This document shows positions 22,952-33,909 of a stretch of 64,000 nucleotides of DNA, piece after piece (the stretch's first letter is position 1; each line of letters opens with the position of its first letter). The notes under the pieces were generated by a model that worked only from the letters and a program-made list of their open reading frames with translations, did no database searches and was not told the origin of the DNA. The stretch is taken from assembly GCF_003573695.1 (NCBI RefSeq), contig NC_039358.1, positions 230,405,560 to 230,469,559 of the forward strand, read 5' to 3'. A program made the translations under genes and the position numbers. The DNA is from Papaver somniferum. Lineage: Eukaryota > Streptophyta > Magnoliopsida > Ranunculales > Papaveraceae.

Positions 22952-25155
22952 ATGGAAGATGATTGTGAGGAGAGCGTTGCAGCTGCTGAATCTTTAGCTC
23001 TACTACAACAAGGAGCTAACGACAACAACTCTCAATTGCAACTCTTTGTTAAGCCAACACCCTTGAATGATGATTTTGACGAGTATGGAGAATTTTTCGA
23101 AAAAGCTACACAAGAAACTAAACTTGCACAACATGCAAGCATCCCCAATACACAGGTAAAGCTGCTAGGAGGTTGAAAAAACGATTTTTTTCTTTAAACC
23201 CGCCATTTTTTCGACTGTAAAACCTCGGTGCCGGCATGGTCGTAGTATGAATACCATGTCGGCAGACGCGTTACCGGCATGGTATTCATACTACGACCAT
23301 GCCGGTAAAGCGATATCCCCCAATTTGAATATTGATCCGGCATAGTTTTCTACCAAAAAACTATGCCGGTACACAGTTAACTTTTTTACCTACCAAGGAA
23401 TATACTACGGAATATTAAACCGGCATGGGTTCATTGATAGGTTACCATGCCGGAACTGCATGAAAAAAATACAGGAAACATTTCCATGTAAAACCAAAAA
23501 CCGGCATGGAAAATTAATAACCATCAACGCCGGAACCAGTTACCGGCGTCGTACTATCAATTTCGAGAATGCCGGCAGTGGAACCGGCGTTGTTGAGTTT
23601 CAAATTTACTACGCCGGTACCTACAAAAAAACATACAGGGAATAAATATTTTCCAGAACTAAATACCGACATTACATATCAATTAATTGGAATGTCGGTG
23701 GCGTGTACTGACTTGGGACAATAAATTACGACAGTGCCGGCACCTTGTTTTACGGTGTTGCTGTCTAATGAATAATTTATGCCAGAATATGTTTCAAATT
23801 TGGTATTCAGTTTTGGCTAAGTTCGACAATGCCAGAACATTGGTCGAGCATGCCGGTACTTGTTTCCGGCATAGTGTTTTAATTTCGTTTGGAACTAATT
23901 GTCGTTCGATCTTTAGGTGGTGACATATATTGATCCAACAAATACAAAGCCGCTTTATCGGGATACGTCGGAATACTATAAAATACCTCCGGTATGTGAC
24001 CAAAGAATACTTTACTAATGGATTGCTGGTAATGAACATTATAATGAATGTGAAATTGATCTTATGTAGGGAATAATAGATAGAAATGAAGCAATCGCTT
24101 GGGCTAAAGAGACGGCTCTTAAGAGCATGTGTGTGTTGGTGAGGAATACCGAACGTTCAAAGAGGCGTTTTGAGATGGCTTGCGAGAGAAGTGGGAAATA
24201 CAAGGAGAAGAATAGCCACAAGAGAAAGGATTATGTATATCCAAAGAAGACTAATAGGGTATACAAGACTCGTACGGGGAAGAATGATTGCCCGTTTAAG
24301 CTTGTTTTCCGTTTAAATGACATGAACAATTGGGATTGTGAGGTTTTCTGTGGTTGTCATAACCACCGGGATCCGAAAGATTTTGTTGGTCACTCCCTAA
24401 TTGCGAAGCTGAAACCTCATGAGTTCGAGGATGTAAAGAGATTGACCAAAACACTTATCAAACCGAGAAAAATTCTCACAGGCTTCAAGGAAAAGGATGA
24501 GTCCAACGTGTCTTCTCTACGTACAATTTATAGCGCACAAACAACTATTAGAAGGGTGGAATGGGAAGGGAGGTCCGTTATGCAAGAATTTGATAAGATG
24601 GCTTGGGATTACAACTACACGCGTATCATTAAAAGAGGGCCGGACGAGAAGCCCCTTCAAATATTCATTTCGCATCCTTTGCTTTCACAATTGGAAAATA
24701 CATGTTGTGGTGTTCTTATAATGGATTGTACCTACAAGACAAACAAATACAATAAGTCGTTGTTCAACATCGTGGGGCTAACCTCGGACAAGGTAACATT
24801 CACATTGGCTTGGTGTTTAATGGAAAACGAGAGGGACTATAATTATCATTGGGCATTACGAAAATTGAAATTATTCTTTCGGGAAAATAAACTTCCGAGG
24901 GTGATCGTAACCGATCAAGATGATGCATTAATGAAAGCAATATCCGACGTCTTCCCGGACGCACAAAATTTCCTATGTACATATCATATAGGTCAAAATA
25001 TCATAAAAACTTTCCATGCCTTGTTTGAACCCACTAAGGAGGATATTAAGAAGATAATGATTGTTCAACTAGAGGAAGATGTTCGAAAGAACAAACTATC
25101 CCCCGAAGAAGAAGAAGATGAGAGTGGCAAGATAAAGGAGCAAGTGGACAAATAA
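22952..25155 (+). pseudogene. MULE transposase with FAR1-type DNA-binding region (N-terminal part)
   Basis: Exons 22952-23155, 23917-23991 and 24070-25155 join in phase and encode an acidic N terminus, a FAR1-type zinc-binding region (VFCGCHNHRDP, with earlier CPFKLVF), and the MULE catalytic core with VLIMDCTYKTNKYN (first Asp, about 24715) and VIVTDQDDALMKAISDVFPD (second Asp, about 24905), followed by CTYHIGQNI. The frame ends at a TAA (25153-25155). The same protein clearly continues: after a frameshift the residues AAESAHGRFK (catalytic Glu) lie at about 25390-25420. Intron 1 is 761 bp and is packed with CCGGCAT motifs. Transposases of this kind cut and paste Mutator-like elements via their terminal repeats. 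Confidence 0.85.
23221..23890. repeat. CCGGCAT/ATGCCGG motif array in transposase intron 1
   Basis: About twenty exact or one-mismatch copies in both orientations, many as inverted pairs 15-40 bp apart. It includes a near-perfect palindrome: arm 23231-23262 is complementary to 23274-23305 at 31 of 32 positions, with an 11-bp spacer. The array fills intron 1 and stops at the exon borders. Confidence 0.9.
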
Positions 25156-25229
25156 CATGCGGAAAATCATAAAAAGTGGTTTAATTTCTAAGAGATTGGA
25201 AGAAAGTTTATTTTTCTCTTACCGAGATT

Positions 25230-26051
25230 ATGTACGAAAAGAGATTGGAGAAGTTTATTGCCTATTGGAACGAAGTTTATCCGACTGCCGTCTGGTATTG
25301 TCGGACTCAATGGTTGGATAAGTTCAAGAAAAATTTTGTGCGTGCATGGACAAACCGGTATAGACACTTCAAGACTGAAGTAACTAGTGCAGCAGAGTCC
25401 GCTCATGGGAGATTTAAAGATATCATCCAGTCCGGTCAAGGCAACGTGGTTACGGTCACCGAGGCAATGGAGCAATACTTTAAGGCTGATATCAATAGGA
25501 TCAAGGTGGCTTTTGAGAAAATCTCAATGGAAAGGATGACTCAATTTCTTCGTTATCTTAAGTTGCTCTAAGGAATAGAATTCAACGTCTCTCATTGGGC
25601 AATAAAACATATCATGACACAAATGGAATATGAGAAAAATTATGGAAAACCGGGTGATGTGTGTATTTGTCCCGACATGTCCTCATTGGGGCTTCCGTTT
25701 CGTCATATGCTTGTGAAGTATGAAGAAGTGATACCTATTGAGGTTACTGATCCGTTTTGGAAGCAACTATCTTTCGACCCTCCCCCTTCGGGAGATCCCG
25801 GGAAATCTCCATGGGATACGAATGAAGCAAAGAAATTCTACGAAGCTTACACACGTGGCACCTCGGTAAGCCGACAAGTCTTGTTGAGCCAACTAAGGCT
25901 AATTACTCGTCCATGGATCACACAAAGCGAAGATCCAGGAAAGGGAGATCCAATAGGTAGACCCCAAACTAAAACGTCAAGGAGAAAACAAAGGGTAGAA
26001 TTGAAAGGAATGACTCAACATGAAGAACAATGCGCAACAAGTAAGAAATGA
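25230..26051 (+). pseudogene. MULE transposase, C-terminal part with SWIM-like motif
   Basis: Continues the transposase after a frameshift near 25200. It contains the catalytic Glu region (TSAAESAHGRFK), then after a TAA at 25569 the SWIM-type zinc motif CICPDMSSLGLPFRHML (about 25660-25710), then a basic linker. Stops at 25569-25571 and 26049-26051 break it. Without these the frame would run directly into the AT-hook repeats. Confidence 0.8.
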
Positions 26052-26094
26052 GATCTAACCGCAAGTGATATTTCGGAACAAAGGTTCATGGAAG

Positions 26095-26780
26095 CGCAGG
26101 TTCCAAAAAAAAAAGGTAGGCCGAGGAAGGAACCGCTATCAAGTAAAAAACAAACGAAGGATTCCGTATCCGTACCAAAAGCCAACTCATCGGAGGTTCC
26201 AATGAAGAGGGGTAGGCCGCCAAAGGTATCAACATCAGGTTACAAAGAACAACAAGGTGAGCATTCTGAAGCCATACCCATAGTCGATCTAGCGTAGGTT
26301 CCAAGGAAAAGGGGTAGGCCACCAAAGGTATCAACATCAAGTGACAAAGAAAAACAAGGTGAGAATTCCGAAGCCATACCCTTAGTCGATCTAGCGGAGG
26401 TTCCAAGGAAAAGGGGTAGGCCACCAAAGGTATAAACATCAAGTGACAAAGAACAACAAGGTGAGCATTCCAAAGACATACCCATAGTCGATCTAGCGGA
26501 GGTTCTAAGGAAAAGGGTTAGGCCACCAAAGGTATCAACATCAAGTGACAAAGAACAACAAGGTGAGCATTAGGAAGCCATACCCATAGTCGATCTAGCG
26601 GAGGTTCCAAGGAAAAGGGGTAGGCCTCCAAAGGTATCATCATCAAGTGACATAGAACAACAAGGTGACGAGGCAAAGTTGGTGACAAACTCAAGTGATA
26701 TCAAAGTTGATGTAGTTTTAGTTCCAAGGCGAAGGGGTGGGCCAAGTAAGTACGGACTCCCATCACATATCGAAGACAGT
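26095..26780 (+). repeat. AT-hook-encoding tandem repeat, 102-bp period
   Basis: Units recur at exactly 102-bp steps (GGTAGGCC at 26211, 26313, 26415, about 26517, 26619) with diverged units at about 26116 and 26740. Each 34-residue unit encodes a KRGRPPK AT-hook core followed by STSSDKEQQGEHSEAIPIVDL. AT-hooks bind the minor groove of AT-rich DNA. In-frame stops at about 26294, 26432 and 26570 show decay after the array formed. The array links the transposase part to the OTU part in the same frame. Confidence 0.85.
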
Positions 26781-27565
26781 GCAAGTGTAGAGATTGCAGA
26801 GGATGGTTTGGATATAATCAAGTTAGAAAAGGGTAATATAAAGATGTATAAGGATCCCAGAACAGGTAGGACAATTAGAAGTTATCATACCAAGATACAA
26901 TCTTACATAGACCAAATTTCTGAGGTTATTCGCGAGTATATTGTATATACAGATGATGTCGATGGAGATGGAAATTGTGGCTATCATGCTGTGACAGAAC
27001 AATTAGGAGTCTTTGACACGGCGGGTAGTAGAGGTATGACACCATGATGATATGATAGAACGAGGATGGCCGAACAACTTGTGAACAAAGGAGATTTTAT
27101 GAGCAATTGGTTGGTGTAGGCGAGGGGTTTGATGTTATGCATTCTCAAATATTAGGGCCCGAGCAAGAGATGAACTTTCTTCCTTCTCAATATTGGATGA
27201 GAATGCCGCTTTTTGGGCATCTAGTGGCGGATACATTTAGATGTGTTTTTCATTATTTTACCCCCACCGTAGAAGTAACATTTACCCCAAAGTGGCAAAA
27301 ATGCGAAGGATCCCTTAAGAAGAGAAGAGTTGTTTTGGCGTTCGTGAACGGTAATCATTTTGTAATTCCAAAACTCAAGGACAATTGTCCTTTGCCACCT
27401 GTTTGTGGGATGGTAAAAAACAAGGATCTAGATACCAATATCTGGAAGGGATGGATGACATTGTATGAGGATAATCACCAATTTTGGTATGCGTTGGCCT
27501 TATCAAAGAAACATCTTCAAGAGGAGGAGATTAAAGTTAATACGTGTGGAAGCGATGATGAGTAA
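26679..27565 (+). pseudogene. OTU-type cysteine protease domain
   Basis: The frame at 26679-27047 contains DVDGDGNCGYHAV, the Asp..Cys active-site block of OTU deubiquitinases (catalytic Cys in GNCGYHAV, about 26975). After stops near 27045 and a frameshift, the frame 27107-27565 contributes the domain's second half, with LAFVNGNHFVIPKL holding the expected catalytic His at about 27355. The piece follows the AT-hook array in frame, so the ancestral product was probably one large transposase-AT-hook-OTU protein. OTU domains fused or next to MULE transposases are known in plants. Whether it cleaved ubiquitin, SUMO or a precursor is not visible. Confidence 0.8.
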
Positions 27566-27644
27566 TTTCTGTATATGTGGTTCACTAATACGTAACCTTT
27601 TGTTTTTTTAGGAAGTTTGAATTGTAAACATTAAATCATATTCT

Positions 27645-27935
27645 GATGCCTATGCCGACATAGTTGTGTTTTATAATTATTACGTCGGAACTTTTGTGCC
27701 GGCGTAGATTGTTGTTTTGGAACCATGCCGGAAATACAGAAAAAACATCCAGAGAAATCAGTAAATTCGCCGGCATAGAAGTTAACATCATAAAGGTGCC
27801 GGTTTTCTGTAAAAAACATATTTTCCAAGGAGATTGCAGACCACCGGCATAGTATACAAACACATTTAAATGCCGGAACTCTTTCATTTAGGAAACCGGC
27901 ATTGATTTTACTCTTTTCGAGCATACCGGTACTGC
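27645..27935. repeat. CCGGCAT/ATGCCGG motif array between transposase-OTU and PMD gene 1
   Basis: About nine copies, in both orientations, in the spacer between the two convergent genes (for example at 27699, 27725, 27768, 27798, 27842, 27870, 27894). Nothing else is recognisable in this spacer up to 28220. Confidence 0.85.
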
Positions 27936-28219
27936 AGATAACTTAGAAATTTATGTGATCTTGCCACATTCAAACTCTGTAAAAGAGGTAATTTGACACA
28001 AGTTTATCAACATAATAAATATAATAACAATACTAGATTCTATACCAGAACAAACTCCAAAGGTATGTTGTTCCAAACCGAAAACAAATCAAACATAAAC
28101 CAAGTCAAGCAAAGAGTTTAGCAAAGACACAAACAAACACATTGTTCAAGACTCGCAAACAAACATAAACCAACAGTAGATTGTTCAAACCAAACTAATA
28201 CCACAGAAGAAACAGACGA

Positions 28220-31137
28220 TCACTCGGTTCTTGGCTTCTTGTGTGCCCTCTTCTTCCTTTCGCCCCACAAGTCTTTTGCCGCCGGATCTTCAATTTTGTC
28301 GATATTTTTCTCGACGTTCTCCATTTCTTTCTTGGTCAGCACCTCTCCTTCCTTGTTTTTTTTCTTAAAGAACTTTGACAAATTTCCAATCCGCTTTAAG
28401 GAATTATTAAACATCTACTTAGTATGTACAATTGTATAACTTCATAGATATAGATTAAAAGATTACTAATGAACAAGACGTACATACCAACAACGTAACG
28501 AGCTGTAGAAGTGCGGGTACAGTTGTCGGAGTTGTGGAGGGACGTGCTGGTGGTGGAGGAACTTCTACCACATCCGGGCGTACAACATAAGGATGCGAGT
28601 ACTTCCGATGGCCTCTTAGGAAGGTTGGTTCACTCTCATAACCGTTTTCAGCCAATTCCCAATCATCCCTATCCAATAAAATTCCTTGTTCTTCCCTCTC
28701 ACTCCAATGCGCAAGAATAGCTTTTGGGTCGTAAACTACGAGAGTATTGTTCTCATTTGATTGGCATTGAGGAAAGTCATGAGAGAATTTCTGATAAGAT
28801 GTATCCGTGAGATCTTTCTGCTTGTACCCAAGTTGGCGCATTACACGTCGAGGGTTGTGCATAACAAATCCTTTTGGATGAAATAACGATCCGTTGTAAA
28901 ATGAAACATTGTCACGCCTTTCGAAGTGAACTCCTCTGGAATTACTACACGGGTCAAACACAACATCTTGGACAACCATCGAATGCAAATCCAATCTTAT
29001 TTCTAATAACCTTTTCTTGTTATTGGGCCTTGGGGTATTGTTGAAGAAGTATTTATGACATAGAGGCCCATTCTATGGATAATCAGGGACAACCTCCAAT
29101 CCTTTATACCGTATGAACAATTTTGTGAAGTGTTCATAAGCCCACACCTACGCCAATGAAATATCGTTCCAATGAAATGTATAAGAAAATAAATAATTGG
29201 ATACTAACAAATTTAATGACAACAATAAAAAAAATAAGTAGTTCACTATACCTAAATTACAGTGAAATTCCCATTAAATTGACGGGCGTAATCCTTAGAA
29301 GCTCGACGCATTTCTGCCAAAAAAATGTGCCAAGAAAGCAGTGCCCCATAAATACTCAAGGATCCAAGTATTGTAGGTTGTTCATATGCACCATGTTACC
29401 ATTATCGTCAGGGAATATAGCGGAGCCCAAGATGAACAACATATAAGCAGCGACAGTTTGCTGAACTTGTTCGAGATTCAATTCCTTGTTCTTCGTGTTC
29501 CCAAACAATTCAACGAGATTGACGAATGTGATGGTCTTTGTTTGGGAACTCTTTGTCTTTTACATATTTTCCAAAGTGGTTTCCTTGTCCCATTCAAACA
29601 ACTTAAAAGTCAGCTCATAGATCTTGTCCCATCCAAGGTCCTTAGAGTCATCTCCTACCTTAACGACTTTCCCAAGAACCTCTAGACCTATTATCGTTTG
29701 GACATCTTCAGGGATAATGGTCATCTCGCCAAAAGGAAAATGCATGGTATCAGTTTCACCAAAAAACCGCTCCAAAAAGCAGTTCACCGTCACGGTATCA
29801 ATGGACACATAATTTTTAATCGCGGGATACAACGCAGATGTTTTGACTATTGCTTTAACAGCGGCACACTCATGCTTCAAAGGCCATAAGTCCGCCTGTT
29901 GATGGCGCCTAACACGGAAGGCTTTTTTGTGGTCCTATAAAAACACACCAAACTTAATTCAATTCACTTGATCACAGATAAATAATACAATAACAAGATA
30001 AATAATATAATAAGAAGACGCAAACGTCTTACATAAGATTGATAGATCCAACGAGCCCAAGAGTCTTTATAAGCAAATAAGAGTTGCGGGTTTATCGGTT
30101 CACCCCAATATTTGCCGTCATCGCGGTTTGGAATCATGTCATATTTATCAGGAAGGTGGGATGGGGGTGCCTTTTCATTATCCTCAGGGGCTTCAACTCC
30201 GACACCAGAATGTCCCAAGCCACCTGCTTGTGAGGATGAGCCACCTGCTCGTTTCGGTACAGGTAATTGTTCCCACTCATCATCATCATCACTGCTGGTT
30301 GAGTCGCTTATAGGTTGATCCTGAATTGTCACCTTAGCAGTAGCCGTATCAGGATGGCTACGTCGAGAAGACCTATGTTTTGGTTCTACAAAAGCTTTGC
30401 CTTTTCCTTTGTTCTTTTTTTCTGCTGTTGACCAATGTTCCAATATTTAAACTGAGTTAAATAATCACAGCCGGCATATATGTTGAACATAACATCAATA
30501 CCGGCTCTTGATAGCGGCATGGTATATATTTACAAATCCATGCCGGTTGTCTTGAATTTTAGACACGGAATTAACGATTTTTTGTAAAGAAAACCGGCAT
30601 AGAACTTTCACATATAGACACTGCCGGCATTGTTGCCGACATTGTAAGATATGTACTGTGTATGCCGGAACATTGTAATTTCAGTATAGAGTTTTTAACA
30701 AAAGAGGCTAATGAAAACGACATAGTATTGATCAAATATACAACGCCGGAAACGGAAACCGACATGGTATTCAATTAATTTTTCATGCCGGCAGGGTCAT
30801 GCAATAAAATAGGGATTCAAGACATATAATCTGGCATGATTTTCAAGTTGAATTCTACCGCGAATCAAACATGTAACTAAACTACAAATTTCAATTTTCA
30901 AAATTTACTTATAGTGTAGTAAAAAGACTAAACATACAAGTTTCACTTTGGATAAACCCTAAAAATACTTCAATTCAACATATACATCACTTACCGGAGC
31001 AATTGTGTTATTTCAGCCTCACCAACAAACTCTTCAGACTCCTCCATTTCTTGCGCTTTTGATTTCGATTTACCACCATCATCAGCAGATTCTTCAGGAT
31101 TTATTATGGGTTTTTAACGAGGTTTGCGACGACCCAT
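28220..31137 (-). pseudogene. Plant mobile domain (aminotransferase-like) gene, copy 1
   Basis: Read right to left: first exon 31137-30995 (MGRRKPR then an early TAA, later Glu/Ser-rich), an intron holding a motif array, an exon about 30443-30033 (acidic, Ser-rich, ending ARWIYQSY at a GT donor), an exon from 29934 with the domain core (ETDTMHFPFGEMTIIPEDVQ at about 29730-29690), then C-terminal exons 28994-28455 (FHPKGFVMHNPRRVMRQLG) and 28414-28220 (Lys-rich tail). Stops at about 29560 and 29360 and a frameshift break it. Plant mobile domains occur in host MAIL/MAIN proteins, which act in silencing and genome stability, and in many transposons. It is paralogous to the gene at 35447-38628. 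Confidence 0.75.
30468..30835. repeat. CCGGCAT/ATGCCGG motif array in intron 1 of PMD gene 1
   Basis: About thirteen exact or near copies in both orientations (for example 30471, 30502, 30541, 30593, 30623, 30662, 30744, 30786). It occupies the first intron as in the transposase gene and PMD gene 2. Confidence 0.85.
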
Positions 31138-31367
31138 TGTCTTTGGTATAGAAGATGAAACAAAATGGGAGAGTGACTACAAAGGGAGATTGAATAATTT
31201 CCTTTCTATAACCGTCACTTAAATATAATGAAGGAATTTGTAACCGGCGCATAAAATGGTATTAAGGATTTTATAACCGTCAAATAAGGGGATAAAATAG
31301 TTTGTAACCGTCAAATTAGTGAAATGAAGTAGTTTGTAACTACCACATAACTTGTGTTTGTAACCGT

Positions 31368-31480
31368 CAGAATGCCGGCATGGAAAGATGGCAAAATTCA
31401 GTTCCGGTACTGGTGACAATAAGTTTCAATTGCAATCATAAAACAGGCACAGTATGCTGATCACATTTCAACGCCGGTAG
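31368..31480. repeat. Short CCGGCAT-type motif cluster upstream of PMD gene 1
   Basis: Four or five copies (31373, 31402, 31470 and degenerate ones) in the spacer between PMD gene 1 and the unknown ORF. The adjoining stretch 31200-31370 holds repeated GTAACCGTCA words (at about 31208, 31265, 31305, 31358), a second small repeat. Confidence 0.65.
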
Positions 31481-31650
31481 TGATTCTTGATTCATTATTA
31501 ACGCTTCTCCAAAAGGTTTAAGCAAGCAAACTGACCCAAATTGGGCTTCATACTAAGGAAATAAATTAAAAAACATTAAACACATAAACAACGTTACAAA
31601 TAAACATTAAACACATTAAATGAAAGATTTCTAGCTAATTGCAACTAACA

Positions 31651-32265
31651 TCATTTCTTGGTACGAGATTCAACAAACAACACATCTTCGAAATGCCTAA
31701 AAGGCTCTTTTCTCCATTTGGTATATGCGGCCTGAGCTTGATACCTATTATCTCGGTATATTGCGAGAAACTTATTGTATTTGCGACCCAATTTTATGTG
31801 GGCAATTGTCTGGTTCGCTACAAACTCATCCCCGTAATCCATTTTGCGTTTCTTGCACTTACCGTCATATAACCTCGACATATAAGGACCATCCTCAACA
31901 AGACCCCAAAAAAGGTTTGAAGGGCGGTCATCTTCCTGCAAATACGAAACTATGAAGTAATTCTTAATCCATTCGGTTTCTTCCTCAACATCCGCTTCTA
32001 TCTTCGCTTGTTTTACACGTTCGATTATCTCTTTAGTTTCTTTGCGATATTTTTCTTGTATTGCTTCCTCTTCTTGTAATCTTTTCCTTCTAAGTATCTC
32101 TTCTTTCGTTGCGGTAAGTGACTTGGTGGTTGGCTCCTTCCTTTTAAGTTTTTCTAGTATCATGGGAATTGAGTTGGTGGTGGATGATGATTGATTCCCT
32201 ATCGGAGTGAATTTTTTTTTATATAAAAAATCTCTGAAATCGGTAGTTCGTGATTTCTTTGCCAT
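31651..32265 (-). CDS. Unknown 204-residue basic protein, intact
   Basis: One uninterrupted frame starting MAKKSRTTDFRDFLYKKK. Residues about 55-110 are a charged coiled-coil (EEILRRKRLQEEEAIQEKYR); the C-terminal half has aromatic and charged blocks (WIKNYFIVSYLQEDD, NLFWGLVEDGPYMSRLYDGK) and ends VESRTKK. I do not recognise the family. It lies between PMD gene 1 and the SANT gene, all on the minus strand, and motif arrays flank it on both sides. Absence of stops in an element whose transposase is dead suggests either recent decay of the latter or supply to relatives in trans. No zinc-finger, membrane segment or catalytic motif is visible. Confidence 0.65.
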   Translation of the reverse strand: MAKKSRTTDFRDFLYKKKFTPIGNQSSSTTNSIPMILEKLKRKEPTTKSLTATKEEILRRKRLQEEEAIQEKYRKETKEIIERVKQAKIEADVEEETEWIKNYFIVSYLQEDDRPSNLFWGLVEDGPYMSRLYDGKCKKRKMDYGDEFVANQTIAHIKLGRKYNKFLAIYRDNRYQAQAAYTKWRKEPFRHFEDVLFVESRTKK

Positions 32266-32374
32266 GAGAGAAATGTGGTGGAGGTCACCTATTATTTTTT
32301 TGAGGTATCAACTGCAATAAGTGTATCCATTCCTTTAAATAGATGAGGACACAACGGCTCTTTTCCACTTTAAC

Positions 32375-32650
32375 ATTCCGGCATTTTCAGTATTTTAGAT
32401 CCCACGCCGGAAATGGTCTTTACTTGTTTATGGTTCAAAAAAATAGCCGTTATGCATTGAATGCTCTATTCAGGCAGTGAACGTTAGATTTTCGACAATG
32501 CCGGAAACGGTTACCGGCACAGTAATGTATATAACTAAAAAGTCGGAACATTGTTTATTGCACTCAGAATTTTGACACTTAATTCCAGCATATAATAATA
32601 TAAAAGATACCGACATGGAATTACGCAAACATAAAATGCTGGAAATGTAA
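32375..32650. repeat. CCGGCAT/ATGCCGG motif array between unknown ORF and SANT gene
   Basis: About seven exact or near copies (32377, 32405, 32498, 32513, 32542, 32586 and degenerate ones). It spans the whole spacer between the two minus-strand genes. Confidence 0.8.
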
Positions 32651-32809
32651 TTTATTTGAAATTTAATCCTTGTCGACGGAACAACGAATGCACTTAGCAT
32701 GTGCATCAAGCCTTTGAACCCCTAAGCGACCCTAGTGGACGAGTTATAGTCTAGTGAGGGTTTACATAGAGATCTACCCACAAAACCTACACAAAAAATT
32801 CTAAATCCA

Positions 32810-33321
32810 TCAATCTTCGTCCGAGGACGATACACCCTCCATCATCTCCGGGGCATACTCCGGGATTTTGGATTCCATGAATTGGTAGCTTGAATCGAAT
32901 GCGAATGCTTCCCCCTTTTCCTCCAAGTAGTGCGCTTTGACGACTTCATGCTACAAAAACATAGCACAAACTTACTTGGTTAGTTGTGTTTAGTATGAAC
33001 ATCAAACAACATGGATCACGTAAAATAAACCACAACAATACTTACAAATTGGTCAATGGACAAGTTAACGTGGGGATCATTGAAAATTGGTTTTTGGATT
33101 TCTAAATAAGCAAGTATCGCACTTTCGATGACTCGGTGCCTATCATGAATCTGTTGAACACTTCTTCTATTCGGATTCCCAAACTCTTGCATATATTTGT
33201 TGTATACCTTACCCAAAAAGGTCACGGAATCCACCCTTACGGAGGACTGGCTTCTATCTCGAGTTTCCGCGTACCAAGCTTTGGTGATCGCCAAATCTTC
33301 ATTTGAATCAAAGGATGCCAT
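32810..33321 (-). CDS. SANT/Myb-like transposon protein, intact
   Basis: Two exons, 33321-33046 and 32950-32810, both in phase 0 with GT-AG borders, give 138 residues. The N terminus MASFDSNEDLAITKAWYAE followed by VDSVTFLGKVYNKYMQEFG and RSVQQIHDRHRVI has the pattern of Myb/SANT-like proteins found in PIF/Harbinger and other plant transposons (acidic start, W in the first helix, a W/F..V...Y second helix, and an R..Q...R third helix). Such proteins usually bind transposon DNA. The C terminus is acidic (SSSDED). A TATAAATA box lies at 33436-33429. A diverged copy of exon 2 lies at 33910-34050. It looks translatable. Confidence 0.75.
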
Positions 33322-33428
33322 TGCTTTGTATGTTGAAGTGTTGGTAGAGTTAGAAATATTATATAATGATATCAGTTTTTTAGAGTATATGGAACCAGGT
33401 GTGTGTTGTTTTGTAGGGATAAAAAGTG

Positions 33429-33436
33429 TATTTATA
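33429..33436 (-). promoter_or_regulatory. TATA box of the SANT-like gene
   Basis: TATAAATA on the minus strand, 108 bp before the start codon at 33321, following ATCC. It is the only good TATA box in this interval. Confidence 0.55.
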
Positions 33437-33511
33437 GGATGGTGCCCAAATATGGCCGTTATTGTACTCAATCAATGAAGTTTTACTTGCAAAAATTTGA
33501 ATTTTGAATTT

Positions 33512-33715
33512 TCCGGCATAGTAATAAGGATAAACGACGCGCCGGAAGTTGGAGCCGGCGTTGTTTCGTATATATCATTAATGCCGGTACCTGGTTTATT
33601 ATACACAGAAACAATATAGTGCTTGATACTTTATACCGGCATGTAATAAATATATAAAATCCATGCCGGTTCATGCTACCATCATGGAATTATGTAAACA
33701 TAGAATGCCGGAAAT
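33512..33715. repeat. CCGGCAT/ATGCCGG motif array upstream of the SANT-like gene
   Basis: About seven copies (33513, 33540, 33553, 33582, 33635, 33664, 33706) in the promoter-side spacer between the SANT gene and its truncated copy. Confidence 0.8.
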
Positions 33716-33909
33716 GTAATTTATTTCAAATGTAATCCTTGTCGAAGGAACAACGAATGCACTTAGCACGTGCATCAAGACTTAAACCCCTAGGCGACCC
33801 TAGTGGACGAGTTATAGTCTCGTGAGGTTTTACATAGAGATATACCCACAAAACCTTACGAAATACCTAACCAAATGCCCTAAAAAACTAAGCAAACACC
33901 ACTAAACTA

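Noticed and set aside
27631..27924. Minus-strand open frames of 83-97 codons between OTU and PMD gene 1
   Set aside because: They lie wholly in the motif array spacer and repeat its PV/AG-rich words; no start context or domain.
28511..28720. Plus-strand frames across the PMD genes
   Set aside because: Shadows of the minus-strand exons, which have recognisable domain blocks and splice sites.
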